From Clostridium_X cadaveris (lineage in GTDB: Bacteria > Bacillota > Clostridia > Clostridiales > Clostridiaceae): a stretch of DNA of 64,000 bases. How positions within the stretch are numbered: position 1 is the first letter of the stretch; every line of letters begins with the position of its first letter. Shown in pieces: positions 8,935-17,278 of this stretch. Made by a program: the position numbers and the translations under genes. Under the pieces are notes generated by a model. The model did no database searches and was not told where the DNA came from. It saw only the letters and a program-made list of their open reading frames with translations. The stretch lies in assembly GCF_039521325.1 (NCBI RefSeq), contig NZ_BAAACD010000024.1; one strand, written 5' to 3'.

Positions 8935-10378
8935 AATTTCTACTAAGCTAATGATTAATTTTTCAATATCACTTATATGTTTTTCCATAATTATAGGAAT
9001 GATGTTTTCATATTTATTTTCTGATTACACAATGAAAGTTCATAAAAATGATTTGCAGAAAAGAGCTGAAACAATATCAAAAACATTATCTGACTATTAT
9101 TCCGACTCTGAATCTATGAAGTTCTCTTCTGGAAAAGGCAAAGGCTATGGTGCTTATATGAAATTCATAGATGAAATAGCAATGAGTGATGTATGGATAG
9201 TAGATAAAGAGTCTCAGCTTATTTCTCGTGGAAAAGGCAATATGAATTTAAGTTATTCCGAGCTTCCTAATGATGCTGAGTATGTGATAGAAGAGGCTTT
9301 CCAAGGCAAAACATCCTTTAGTGAAAGTTTTAGTGATATATTAAATGTAAAATCTCTAACTGTAGGAACTGCAATAAAAAATTCTGACAATACTCCTATA
9401 GGTGTTGTACTTCTTCATTCTCCAGTGGAAGATATATCTTCTTCTGTAAATGGTGGATTTAAAATTCTAGCCATAAGCATAGGAGCTGCTTTAATTATAG
9501 CTATTATAATTAGTATATTTATGTCTTTAAGTTTTACTAGACCTTTAAATAAAATGAAAAATACAGCTATTTTACTTTCCAAAGGAAATTATGCAGTTAA
9601 AACAGAAGTTCACCAGTCTGACGAAATCGGAGAACTTGCATCTGCAATAGACATTCTATCAGAAAAACTTTACGAGTCATCATTAGAAAGTGAAAAACTT
9701 GAAACTATGCGAAACAATTTTATATCGAATATTTCTCATGAACTACGTACCCCTGTTACAGTTCTTAGGGGATCTTTAGAAGCATTGTGTGATGGAATAA
9801 TAACTGATTCAAATAAGGTGTCTGAATATCATAATCAGATGTTAACTGAAAGTATTCATCTTCAACGTCTGGTCAATGATCTTTTAGATTTATCAAAACT
9901 TCAAAATATTGATTTCAAAATTGAAATGGATAATTTAAATCTTTGTTTAATAGTTGAAGAAGTCGTTCACAGTATGAATAGAATAGCCAGCCAGCGTAAT
10001 ATTGAAATATTTTTAAACGAAGTATCAAAGAGCTGTCCTATAAATGGTGATTACAGTCGTATACGTCAAATGATTATGATAGTGTTAGATAATGCTGTTA
10101 AATTTTCTCAGGACAATTCCGCTATAGAAGTGAATCTTGTTGACAAAGAAAATTTTATTGAGTTGTCAATTGTAGATCATGGATGCGGAATATTAGAAGA
10201 CGATCTTCCTAATATATTTGATAGGTTTCATAAATCAAATAGTCATGAAAACAAAAACGGAACGGGTCTTGGCCTCGCCATTGCAAAACAGATAGCTCAC
10301 CGTCACAACGTAATTATAGATGTAACTAGCAAGCCATATGTTAAGACCTGTTTTACTTTTAAATTTCCCGCGACTTAA
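8924..10378 (+). CDS. Membrane sensor histidine kinase
   Basis: Partner kinase of 484 residues. Two membrane helices (about 10-32 and 185-207) flank an extracellular sensor region of about 150 residues. HAMP follows (about 208-260). The H-box is FISNISHELRTPV, then the N-box IVLDNAVKFSQ, the G1 box VDHGCGILEDDL, the F-box IFDRFHK and the G2 box GTGLGLAIAKQ. All catalytic motifs are intact. The start at 8924 follows GAGGTGC and overlaps the regulator's stop. The 75-bp longer frame starting at 8849 would lie wholly inside the regulator and has no ribosome site. Confidence 0.93.
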   Translation: MKNKISTKLMINFSISLICFSIIIGMMFSYLFSDYTMKVHKNDLQKRAETISKTLSDYYSDSESMKFSSGKGKGYGAYMKFIDEIAMSDVWIVDKESQLISRGKGNMNLSYSELPNDAEYVIEEAFQGKTSFSESFSDILNVKSLTVGTAIKNSDNTPIGVVLLHSPVEDISSSVNGGFKILAISIGAALIIAIIISIFMSLSFTRPLNKMKNTAILLSKGNYAVKTEVHQSDEIGELASAIDILSEKLYESSLESEKLETMRNNFISNISHELRTPVTVLRGSLEALCDGIITDSNKVSEYHNQMLTESIHLQRLVNDLLDLSKLQNIDFKIEMDNLNLCLIVEEVVHSMNRIASQRNIEIFLNEVSKSCPINGDYSRIRQMIMIVLDNAVKFSQDNSAIEVNLVDKENFIELSIVDHGCGILEDDLPNIFDRFHKSNSHENKNGTGLGLAIAKQIAHRHNVIIDVTSKPYVKTCFTFKFPAT

Positions 10379-10387
10379 TTATATATA

Positions 10388-10420
10388 CAAAGGTGCCAAC
10401 CTCTTTGGTTGGTACTTTAA
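10388..10420 (+). terminator. Hairpin after the two-component operon
   Basis: AAAGGTGCCAACC pairs with GGTTGGTACTTT. The T-tract is weak, so termination may be partial. Confidence 0.6.
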
Positions 10421-10503
10421 TAAATTTTGAGTTGATAACCAAAATATACTCAAAGTTAAATATATCAAAAACTCATGTTTTTTATTGCTAATTCCAATTT
10501 TCT

Positions 10504-11190
10504 TTATATTCTAACCTTCATTTTTAACTTACTATTTAAATATAAACAAATAGATCCATAAGCTAATCCTCCAATAAAAGCTCGTATAGTTTCATGATAA
10601 TTACCATAACAATTTACAATTGTAAAATCTATAGCAACCCATACATAAATCACCCAAACATAAATCAATTTTTCCAAATATTCTCTCATTTCATATAAAC
10701 TTTTCTTTCTATTAGGAAATAATTTATTAAATTTCTTCATTTGCATTTGCAATGCATTATATCCAATTAATCCCACACACCCACTAGCTAATCCAAATAC
10801 AAGGCTGATAAGCAATGACACTCTATTATGAGTTTCATACCAAAGAATCCAATATGCCATCACACCAAAAATAGAAAATGCTACTGATAAAATGCAACTA
10901 TTTTTAAATTTTAATATTGTTTTACCCATCAAATATTCTGTACACTCCATATCATCTCTTTTTAAATTTTCATTGTTTTTTAAGGAGCTTCCATCCAACA
11001 ACTCATCAACAGTAATATCAAGAGCCTCTGCTAATACTGGTAAAATTGTTATATCTGGAAAACCTTCACCTGTTTCCCACTTTGACACTGTTTTATTACT
11101 AACAGATAATTTATCCCCAAGCTGCTTTTGAGTAAACCCTTTTTCTTTTCTTTGTCTAGCAATAACTATACCCATTGATTTTTGATCCAA
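10504..11190 (-). CDS. XRE-family regulator with membrane domain
   Basis: Protein of 228 residues. An N-terminal HTH_XRE domain (about 6-62) contains ARQRKEKGFTQKQLGDKL and NKTVSKWETGEGFPD. A hydrophobic C-terminal half follows, with about four membrane helices (roughly residues 95-225). Such membrane-tethered XRE proteins are common in Firmicutes and usually regulate their own locus. Translation very probably starts at TTG (11190), because GGAGGT lies seven bases before it; the first in-frame ATG is 15 bases farther in, with no ribosome site at a good distance. It stands alone, convergent with the kinase. Confidence 0.78.
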   Translation of the reverse strand: MDQKSMGIVIARQRKEKGFTQKQLGDKLSVSNKTVSKWETGEGFPDITILPVLAEALDITVDELLDGSSLKNNENLKRDDMECTEYLMGKTILKFKNSCILSVAFSIFGVMAYWILWYETHNRVSLLISLVFGLASGCVGLIGYNALQMQMKKFNKLFPNRKKSLYEMREYLEKLIYVWVIYVWVAIDFTIVNCYGNYHETIRAFIGGLAYGSICLYLNSKLKMKVRI

Positions 11191-11370
11191 TTTTTATACC
11201 TCCTTTTCAACAATATTATATTTAAAATTGATGAAATGCTCAATCTTCTATCGATTCCAAGATATCTACGAAAAGTAGAATTACCATTTATAGTAAAAAC
11301 ATCATATTATATAGAAAATACTATACTTATTTTTAGCTATTTACTGAATCTTTAATTAAATAGCTAAAAA

Positions 11371-11403
11371 TATAACCGGAAATAAAAATTTCCAGTTATA
11401 TAA
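11371..11403 (-). terminator. Terminator of the DEAD-box helicase gene
   Basis: On the minus strand TATAACTGGAAAT pairs with ATTTCCGGTTATA, followed by TTTTT. A second AT-rich inverted repeat (TTTTTAGCTATTTA and complement, about 11329-11372) lies just beyond. Confidence 0.75.
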
Positions 11404-11417
11404 AATGCCTTATTAGT

Positions 11418-12854
11418 TTATTTTCTCGCTTTTTCTACTCTGAGCTTCTTTCCCTTAATAGTTGAATCTTTTAATGCTGTCATTACTAGATTTCCTTTAC
11501 CATTTAGTATCTCAACATAAGAACCCATATCCTGTATATCAATAATTCCTATGTCATCACCATTTACTCCTTCTATTCTAGAAACAGCTCCAACTATGTC
11601 TACTGCTCTTATCTTCTTTTTCTTTCCACCATTAAGATAAATCTTAGTTATGCCTTTATTTACAGATTTAGATTTTACATTTTTTGCTTTAGGCTTAGAG
11701 GTTAATACTTTAACGGACTTTTCAATTTCCTCTTTAGATATTTCCTCCATTAAACTTTCTTCTATAGAAAATCCTATGTAATCAAATATGTCATTTAAAA
11801 ATCTATCCTCATATTGAGTTGCAAAGGTTATAGCTTTACCTTTACTTCCTACTCTTCCTGTCCTTCCTATTCTGTGGACATAAGCTTCCTTTTCCATAGG
11901 TACATCTATATTTATTACATGAGTTATTCCTTCTATATCTATTCCTCTTGCTGCTATATCTGTTGCTATAAGTATTCTAAAATCCCCTCTTCTAAAAGCT
12001 TCCATTACTTCTAATCTTTCTTTTTGAAGCATACCTCCATGAATTTTTCCAATTGAATATCCCTTTTTATTTAGATAATCATATGTTAAATCAACATTAT
12101 CCTTTGTTCTACAAAAAACAATTGTCGTTTTAGGAACTTCTCCCACTAATATTTTATTTAATGCTTCCAACTTTTCTTTATCATCAACTCTGTACAAATT
12201 ATGTTCTATATTGTCTGTTATAAGCTTTTGAGCTTTTATTTCTATCTTTACAGGTCTTCTCATATGATTTTTGCAAAGGGATTCTATTTCTTCTGGTATT
12301 GTTGCCGAAAACAGCATAGTAACTCTATTTTTAGGTATTCTTCTTATAACTCCTTCTACCTGACCTATAAAACCCATATTAAGCATTTCATCAGCTTCGT
12401 CTATTACAAAATACTTTATTTTGCTCAAATCTAAAGTTCCTCTATCTATATGGTCAAGCACCCTTCCTGGTGTTCCAGCTACAATGTGAGTTCTCTGCTT
12501 TAGTGCCGCTGCCTGTTCTGAGAAAGGCTGCTTTCCAAACACCGCTATAGTTTTCAGCCTTTTAAATCTACCTATATTTAAAAGATCATCCTTTATTTGA
12601 ACTGCTAATTCTCTAGTTGGAGTTAGTATCAATACCTGAGGCTTATTTTCATTCCATTCTATTTTTTCACATAATGGAATACCAAAAGCTGCTGTCTTTC
12701 CACTACCTGTTTGTGACTTTACAATAACATCTTTATTAAACATGATTTCAGGAATAACCTTCTCCTGAACGTCTGATGGTTTCTTATATCCAAGTTCTCC
12801 TATAGCTTTTAATATATCTTCACTTAATTTAAATTTTTCAAAATTACTTCTCAT
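11418..12854 (-). CDS. dbpA: DEAD-box ATP-dependent RNA helicase, DbpA/DbpA-like
   Basis: RNA helicase of 478 residues. Motifs in order: SQTGSGKT (47-54), PTRELAVQ, TPGRVLDH, DEAD (152-155), SAT, then in the second RecA domain FCRTKDN, ARGIDIEGI and HRIGRTGR. A basic linker (about 385-402) precedes a C-terminal DbpA-type RNA-binding domain (about 406-476) that starts TKIYLNGGKKKKIRAVDI. In DbpA/YxiN this domain binds 23S rRNA hairpin 92, so a role in large-subunit assembly is expected. CshA-type helicases lack it. GGAGGAAAT precedes the ATG. It is a single-gene unit. Confidence 0.9.
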   Translation of the reverse strand: MRSNFEKFKLSEDILKAIGELGYKKPSDVQEKVIPEIMFNKDVIVKSQTGSGKTAAFGIPLCEKIEWNENKPQVLILTPTRELAVQIKDDLLNIGRFKRLKTIAVFGKQPFSEQAAALKQRTHIVAGTPGRVLDHIDRGTLDLSKIKYFVIDEADEMLNMGFIGQVEGVIRRIPKNRVTMLFSATIPEEIESLCKNHMRRPVKIEIKAQKLITDNIEHNLYRVDDKEKLEALNKILVGEVPKTTIVFCRTKDNVDLTYDYLNKKGYSIGKIHGGMLQKERLEVMEAFRRGDFRILIATDIAARGIDIEGITHVINIDVPMEKEAYVHRIGRTGRVGSKGKAITFATQYEDRFLNDIFDYIGFSIEESLMEEISKEEIEKSVKVLTSKPKAKNVKSKSVNKGITKIYLNGGKKKKIRAVDIVGAVSRIEGVNGDDIGIIDIQDMGSYVEILNGKGNLVMTALKDSTIKGKKLRVEKARK

Positions 12855-12965
12855 ATTTCCTCCTTAGTAACAGATTTGAATTTGTTACTTATACATTATA
12901 CCCTATTTTAAATTTTTGTGTAAAAATAGCTAGTAAAATTAATTACTAGCTATTAGCTATAAAGC

Positions 12966-14060
12966 CTATCTTATATTTACAACTTCACCTGGATATATCA
13001 AATTAGGATCCCTCAAATTATTTATCTCTGCTAAGTGTTGCCATGTTGTACCATAAAGCTGTGCTATTCCACTTAAGGTATCTCCTGACTTTACTACATA
13101 AGTCTCACTATTGTTATTTTCAAATCCTACATCTATGGATTGACCTGGATATATCAAGTTAGGATTACTCAAATGATTTATCTCTGCTAAATGCTGCCAT
13201 GTTGTACCATAAAGCTGTGCTATTCCACTTAAGGTATCCCCTGGCTTAACTATATAAATATCCTCATAACTTTTATGGTTTATTACTATTTTTTCTCCTG
13301 GATATATCAAATTAGGGTCGCTCAAATGATTTATTTCCGCCAAATTTTGCCATGTAGTACCATAAAGATGTGCTATTCCACTTAAGGTATCTCCTGATTT
13401 TACAGTATAAATTATTTCTTCACCTGATGAATTTTGGTCTCCTGTTGAAGAAACATCTAGTGATAAAAATATCTCTTCAGTAAATACGTCTAAATCACAA
13501 TTACCATTTACCCCAGATACTCTGCCTGTGTCAGAGTATTGAAATCCTATCCATCTATCCCATATACTATTACTTGATGGTGTATCTACTCCATAGGCTG
13601 CTATCCATAAGGGATATGAAGATAATCTTGAAGTTAAAGATGTTTGTGCAAAATTACTGTAAGTGTATACTACTACTTCTTTTCCTGATAAACTTTTTAC
13701 TTCTTCTAAAAAATCTACACACATATCTGTCAATGTGACAGCATCATATCCTTCTGTTGTTTCTATATCTAAAGCCAATCTACAGTCTGAAGTTTTGTCA
13801 CCTATATTTTCCACAAAGTATCTAGCTTGTTCTCTAGCATCTACATTTGCTCTAAAAAAGTGGTAAAATCCTATTTTTAAATCATTATTTCTTGCATTAT
13901 TATAGGTTGAGTTCATATATGGATTTATATATCCTGTTCCTTCAGTAGCCTTAATATAAACTATATCTATACCATCAGATCTAACTCCACTAAAATTAAC
14001 ATTTCCTTCCCAGCTTGATATATCTATTCCGTTATATGTGCCAGCATTTCTTGATTGCAT
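12966..14060 (-). CDS. GH25 lysozyme with three LysM domains
   Basis: Cell-wall hydrolase of 364 residues. GH25 muramidase domain about 9-200: GIDISSWEG at the start, catalytic acidic pair in ALDIETTEG (D98/E100), and PLWIAAYG. A short Ser/Gly linker follows, then three LysM repeats (about 218-262, 269-311, 321-363) that bind peptidoglycan GlcNAc, each with SGDTLSGIA or PGDTLSGIA. No signal peptide is visible, so it needs lysis, a holin-like route or release in the mother cell. Start at the ATG at 14060, because GGAG lies nine bases before it. The longer frame from 14075 has no ribosome site. No phage genes are nearby. Confidence 0.9.
   Translation of the reverse strand: MQSRNAGTYNGIDISSWEGNVNFSGVRSDGIDIVYIKATEGTGYINPYMNSTYNNARNNDLKIGFYHFFRANVDAREQARYFVENIGDKTSDCRLALDIETTEGYDAVTLTDMCVDFLEEVKSLSGKEVVVYTYSNFAQTSLTSRLSSYPLWIAAYGVDTPSSNSIWDRWIGFQYSDTGRVSGVNGNCDLDVFTEEIFLSLDVSSTGDQNSSGEEIIYTVKSGDTLSGIAHLYGTTWQNLAEINHLSDPNLIYPGEKIVINHKSYEDIYIVKPGDTLSGIAQLYGTTWQHLAEINHLSNPNLIYPGQSIDVGFENNNSETYVVKSGDTLSGIAQLYGTTWQHLAEINNLRDPNLIYPGEVVNIR
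12988..13411. repeat. Three tandem LysM-coding DNA repeats
   Basis: About 114-bp near-identical units begin at 12988, 13144 and 13297 (periods 156 and 153 bp), each starting CCTGGATATATCAA and ending at the conserved GDTLSGIA codons. High DNA identity points to recent duplication. Confidence 0.8.
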
Positions 14061-14246
14061 ACTCATCATCTCCATAAAATAAATTCTTTTAATATCATAT
14101 GAATCTACAAGTGAAAATGAATCCCTAAAATTTCACATATTAAGTTTGCATCATTTCCATTTATTATCCAATTTATATAATACTTACTCATCTTAATTCC
14201 TCATACATTAAAAATCATCTTGAATTGCATACATATGGAATGAATT

Positions 14247-14292
14247 GAAAAAGGAATATCACAAAGTTCTATTTTTGTAACACTCCTTTTTA
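14247..14292 (-). terminator. Terminator of the NhaC-family gene
   Basis: AAAAAGGAGTGTTACAAA pairs, with bulges, with TTTGTGATATTCCTTTTT on the minus strand, just after the stop. Confidence 0.7.
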
Positions 14293-14301
14293 TTTTACAG
14301 C

Positions 14302-15669
14302 TTACATTACAAACCCAAATATTAAATATCCAATTAAGCTAACACCTGTAGCAATTAATGCATATGGGAATTGGCTAAGAGCATGATCCATATTGTTTAT
14401 CCCACAAGAGTTCGAAGTTAAAACAGTTGCATCAGAGTAAAAACATGCATGACTTCCCAAAGTTCCTCCAGATAAAACTGCTGCCATAACTAATAATGGA
14501 TTAGCACCTAAATAGAAACCTAAAGGTATTATTATTGGAACGCATACTGCTGGTATACCCCAGTTACTTCCTGTAACAAAAGTTAGAATAGCAACTACTA
14601 TAAAGGCTACCGCTGGGAATATAGCTCCATTTAAATAAGGAGTAACGGTTTCTATAACATATCTAGGAAGTCCTATATCACTAGCAGCCTGTTGCATTAC
14701 AAACGCCATAAATACAATAGCTATGGTAGGAACCATATCGCAGAATCCATTTATGTAAATATCACAAAACTCTCCAAAAGACATTTTATTTCTTGGCACA
14801 TATAAGACTAAGCACACAAATAAAGATATTATAACTGCTAAAAATAAATCATCAAGAATCATAGTAGCACCTATTAAAACCCCTATAGGTAATAGAAAAT
14901 CTATAAGCTTCCCTTCACCTTCAGAATACTCGTCCAACATGTTGCTATTAAATTTTATGCTTTCATTACTAAATACATCACCTGTTCTATCTACACGTTG
15001 GTAAGCTTCTTTCATCTTACCTAGCTTTGGAATAATTCCCACTATAAAGAGAGGAACTATTATTACAGCAGCCCATGCATAAAAAGTGTATGGTATTACT
15101 CTTATATATGTAGCTATATCACTACCATAACCTAATTGTGATATTCCTTCCTGCTTTCCAAACATGCTTGAATAAAAAATAGCCCATGTTGAAAATGGTA
15201 AAAGGACACATATAGGTGCTCCGGTAGAATCAATTATATATGCAAGGGATTCTCTAGGAACTTTCCTCTTATCAGAAATATTTTTCATACATGCTCCTAG
15301 AGTCATTATATTTAAATATTCATCAACAAAAATTAAAATTCCTAATACCCAAGTAGTAAATAAAGTTTTTTTCTGAGTACTGCAATACTTTTCAAGTCTT
15401 CCTGAAAACCCTAAAGTTCCTTTTGACTTTCTAAGAAGTGCAATCAAACTTCCAAATAGTCCACATACAATAAGCACCCATTGATTATCTGGATTTCCAG
15501 CAGCTGAAAAAAATGCTTCTGCCCAATGTACTCCAAATCTCCATCCATACATTATTATGTAAGTAGTTAAAGTTCCTATAAGTAACGCTTCTAACGTTCT
15601 CTTTGTTAATAGTGCAAAAATAATTACAAGTAAAGCAGGTAAAATGCTTAATATTCCATAATTAACCAC
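14302..15669 (-). CDS. NhaC-family Na+/H+ antiporter
   Basis: Membrane protein of 455 residues with about eleven helices. Family features: GILIFVDEYLNIMTLG near residue 120, DSTGAPICVLLPFSTWA (about 150-165), a long central loop, and TFVTGSNWGIPAVCVPI, then SGGTLGSHACFYSDATVLTS near the end. These match the Na+/H+ antiporter C family, whose members exchange Na+ for H+ or for malate/lactate or other solutes. A more specific substrate cannot be assigned. It is a single gene with its own terminator, and the ribosome site is GGAGAG. Confidence 0.85.
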   Translation of the reverse strand: MVNYGILSILPALLVIIFALLTKRTLEALLIGTLTTYIIMYGWRFGVHWAEAFFSAAGNPDNQWVLIVCGLFGSLIALLRKSKGTLGFSGRLEKYCSTQKKTLFTTWVLGILIFVDEYLNIMTLGACMKNISDKRKVPRESLAYIIDSTGAPICVLLPFSTWAIFYSSMFGKQEGISQLGYGSDIATYIRVIPYTFYAWAAVIIVPLFIVGIIPKLGKMKEAYQRVDRTGDVFSNESIKFNSNMLDEYSEGEGKLIDFLLPIGVLIGATMILDDLFLAVIISLFVCLVLYVPRNKMSFGEFCDIYINGFCDMVPTIAIVFMAFVMQQAASDIGLPRYVIETVTPYLNGAIFPAVAFIVVAILTFVTGSNWGIPAVCVPIIIPLGFYLGANPLLVMAAVLSGGTLGSHACFYSDATVLTSNSCGINNMDHALSQFPYALIATGVSLIGYLIFGFVM

Positions 15670-15891
15670 TAGAATACACTCTCCTTTTCAATAAAAAATC
15701 TACAGAATGAAAAAAAGATGCATCTTACCTTGCGCAGAGATTTAATGCTCTTCACGTTCATCTATAATGTAATAATATCCTTTATCTTATCTAATATAAA
15801 ATTCCCTTTACAATAATAAACCAAATTTGCTAAAGATTCCACTGTTTTTTTATTATTTTTTCAATATATTTTTCCAATAAAATATATTAAA

Positions 15892-15925
15892 AAAGAGAAT
15901 CTTAAAAAACAAGATTCTCTTTCAT
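15892..15925 (-). terminator. Terminator of thiD
   Basis: AAAGAGAATCTT and its complement around a seven-base loop, followed on the minus strand by TTTTTT. Confidence 0.9.
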
Positions 15926-15937
15926 TATTTCAATAAA

Positions 15938-16717
15938 TTAAAGCTTATAACAGTGATTTAACGGACCGCTTCCTTGTCCTAAATTTAGTCCATCTTTTAA
16001 AGCCCCTGTTATATATTCTTTAGCATTTTTTATACTGTCTTCTATAGATTTTCCATCTGCCAAATTACATGATATTGCAGATGAAAGTGTACACCCTGTA
16101 CCATGTGTATTATTATTATCGACCTTTACTCCTTTAAACCATATAAACTTTCCTTGATGATACAACAAATCATCACTACAATCCGCAAGATGTCCACCCT
16201 TTATTAAAATATTTCCCTTATACTTTTCTGAAATTTTAAATGCTGCTCTCTCCATATCATCATTATTCTCTATTTCAAAATTACAAAGACATTCTGCTTC
16301 TGCTATGTTAGGCGTAATTAAATCTGCTAATGGAATAAGTTCATTTATTAAACTGTCCATTGCTTCTTCGCTGAGAAGTCGGCTTCCACTAGTGGATATC
16401 ATAACCGGGTCTACAACTATATTCTTTGGTCTATATTCCTTTAATTTTTTCACGATAGACTTTATTATTTTTGATGATGAAACCATTCCTATCTTTATGC
16501 TATCTGGAAAAATATCTTTCATAACGCAGTCAAGTTGATTTTCAACAAATTCTGGCTGTGTATCAAGCACTCCGTAAACACCTGTAGTGTTTTGAGCTGT
16601 GAGAGAAGTTATTACACTCATGGCATACATTTTATGAGCTGTAATAGTCTTTATATCGGCTTGTATTCCTGCTCCTCCACTACAATCAGATCCTGCTATA
16701 GTTAATACCTTTTTCAT
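15938..16717 (-). CDS. thiD: Hydroxymethylpyrimidine/phosphomethylpyrimidine kinase
   Basis: Ribokinase-fold kinase of 259 residues that phosphorylates HMP and HMP-P for thiamine synthesis. Visible: VLTIAGSDCSGGAGIQADIKT at the N-terminus (glycine-rich substrate loop), DPVMISTSGSRLL, TPNIAEAE, and the anion-hole and catalytic-base segment NTHGTGCTLSSAI with the final GTGC motif. The length is normal. The assignment to ThiD rather than the related pyridoxal kinase is supported by the TPP riboswitch in its leader. No other thi gene is adjacent, which suggests a salvage or split pathway. Confidence 0.92.
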   Translation of the reverse strand: MKKVLTIAGSDCSGGAGIQADIKTITAHKMYAMSVITSLTAQNTTGVYGVLDTQPEFVENQLDCVMKDIFPDSIKIGMVSSSKIIKSIVKKLKEYRPKNIVVDPVMISTSGSRLLSEEAMDSLINELIPLADLITPNIAEAECLCNFEIENNDDMERAAFKISEKYKGNILIKGGHLADCSDDLLYHQGKFIWFKGVKVDNNNTHGTGCTLSSAISCNLADGKSIEDSIKNAKEYITGALKDGLNLGQGSGPLNHCYKL

Positions 16718-16776
16718 TTTATCTCCCGCTTTCTTTTAATATAAACTGAATTCAACTTAAAATAGAATAAAAAAAT

Positions 16777-16800
16777 AGGATATACAATGCCGTATATCCT
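16777..16800 (-). terminator. Riboswitch-controlled terminator before thiD
   Basis: On the minus strand AGGATATAC, a six-base loop, GTATATCCT, then a T-rich run. It lies directly downstream of the TPP aptamer and 60 bp before the start codon, as expected for a transcription-attenuation platform. Confidence 0.85.
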
Positions 16801-16825
16801 TGAAATAATTCTACTATCACCTTTA

Positions 16826-16917
16826 ATTGCTTTCCTTACGTTGGCATTATCCAAATCAAGTTATGGGTCAAAGCTATATTTAGCTTACTCTCAGCCTGCA
16901 GATTCAAGCTCCCCGTA
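16826..16917 (-). promoter_or_regulatory. TPP riboswitch (THI element)
   Basis: Read on the minus strand, the leader contains GGGGAGC, then the invariant GCTGAGAGT, then TTGACCC, then CTTGATTTGGATAATGCC and AACGTAAGGAAAGC. These are the conserved THI-box segments in the right order. Thiamine pyrophosphate binding should favour the terminator just downstream and switch off thiD. Confidence 0.95.
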
Positions 16918-16940
16918 ATTTATTTAATTTTACATCTTAT

Positions 16941-16968
16941 ATATTACACTCATTATAAAATTTGTCAA
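16941..16968 (-). promoter_or_regulatory. Promoter of the TPP riboswitch-thiD unit
   Basis: TTGACA (16968-16963 on the minus strand), a 16-bp spacer, then TAATAT (16946-16941). The aptamer begins about 24 bp downstream. Confidence 0.55.
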
Positions 16969-17262
16969 TGATACCACTATTGTTTAATAGATTTGAATAT
17001 TTTTTATAAATAAAATTTTAATTTCCCTCTTATGTGCTTTAAAATATTTCTTTAAGTTGTAAAAATAAACTTTTTACATAATCTTTTTAACTTTACTAAG
17101 TGCATTATATTATCTCAAATCATAGAGACGTATATTCTATTATTATCAATATGTTTAATAGATAAATCAAATATATTTCCCCATAGATTCATTAGAAATT
17201 TATGTAATTTTTTTAAATTACTCTTAATATATATGTATAGTAGATAAATAAATTATAAAATA
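16969..17262. other. AT-rich intergenic stretch between thiD leader and symporter gene
   Basis: This divergent gap should hold the promoter for the symporter. I looked for glycine or T-box elements and found none. No small ORF with a ribosome site is apparent. Confidence 0.5.
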
Positions 17263-17278
17263 TTTGAGGAGTGATTTT

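Noticed and set aside
14076..14301. Phage or holin gene next to the GH25 lysozyme
   Set aside because: The gap holds only the terminator of the NhaC-family gene and AT-rich sequence; no ORF with a ribosome site was found.
16969..17262. Glycine riboswitch before the alanine/glycine symporter
   Set aside because: The paired GGAGAG and ACCGAAGG-type cores are absent.
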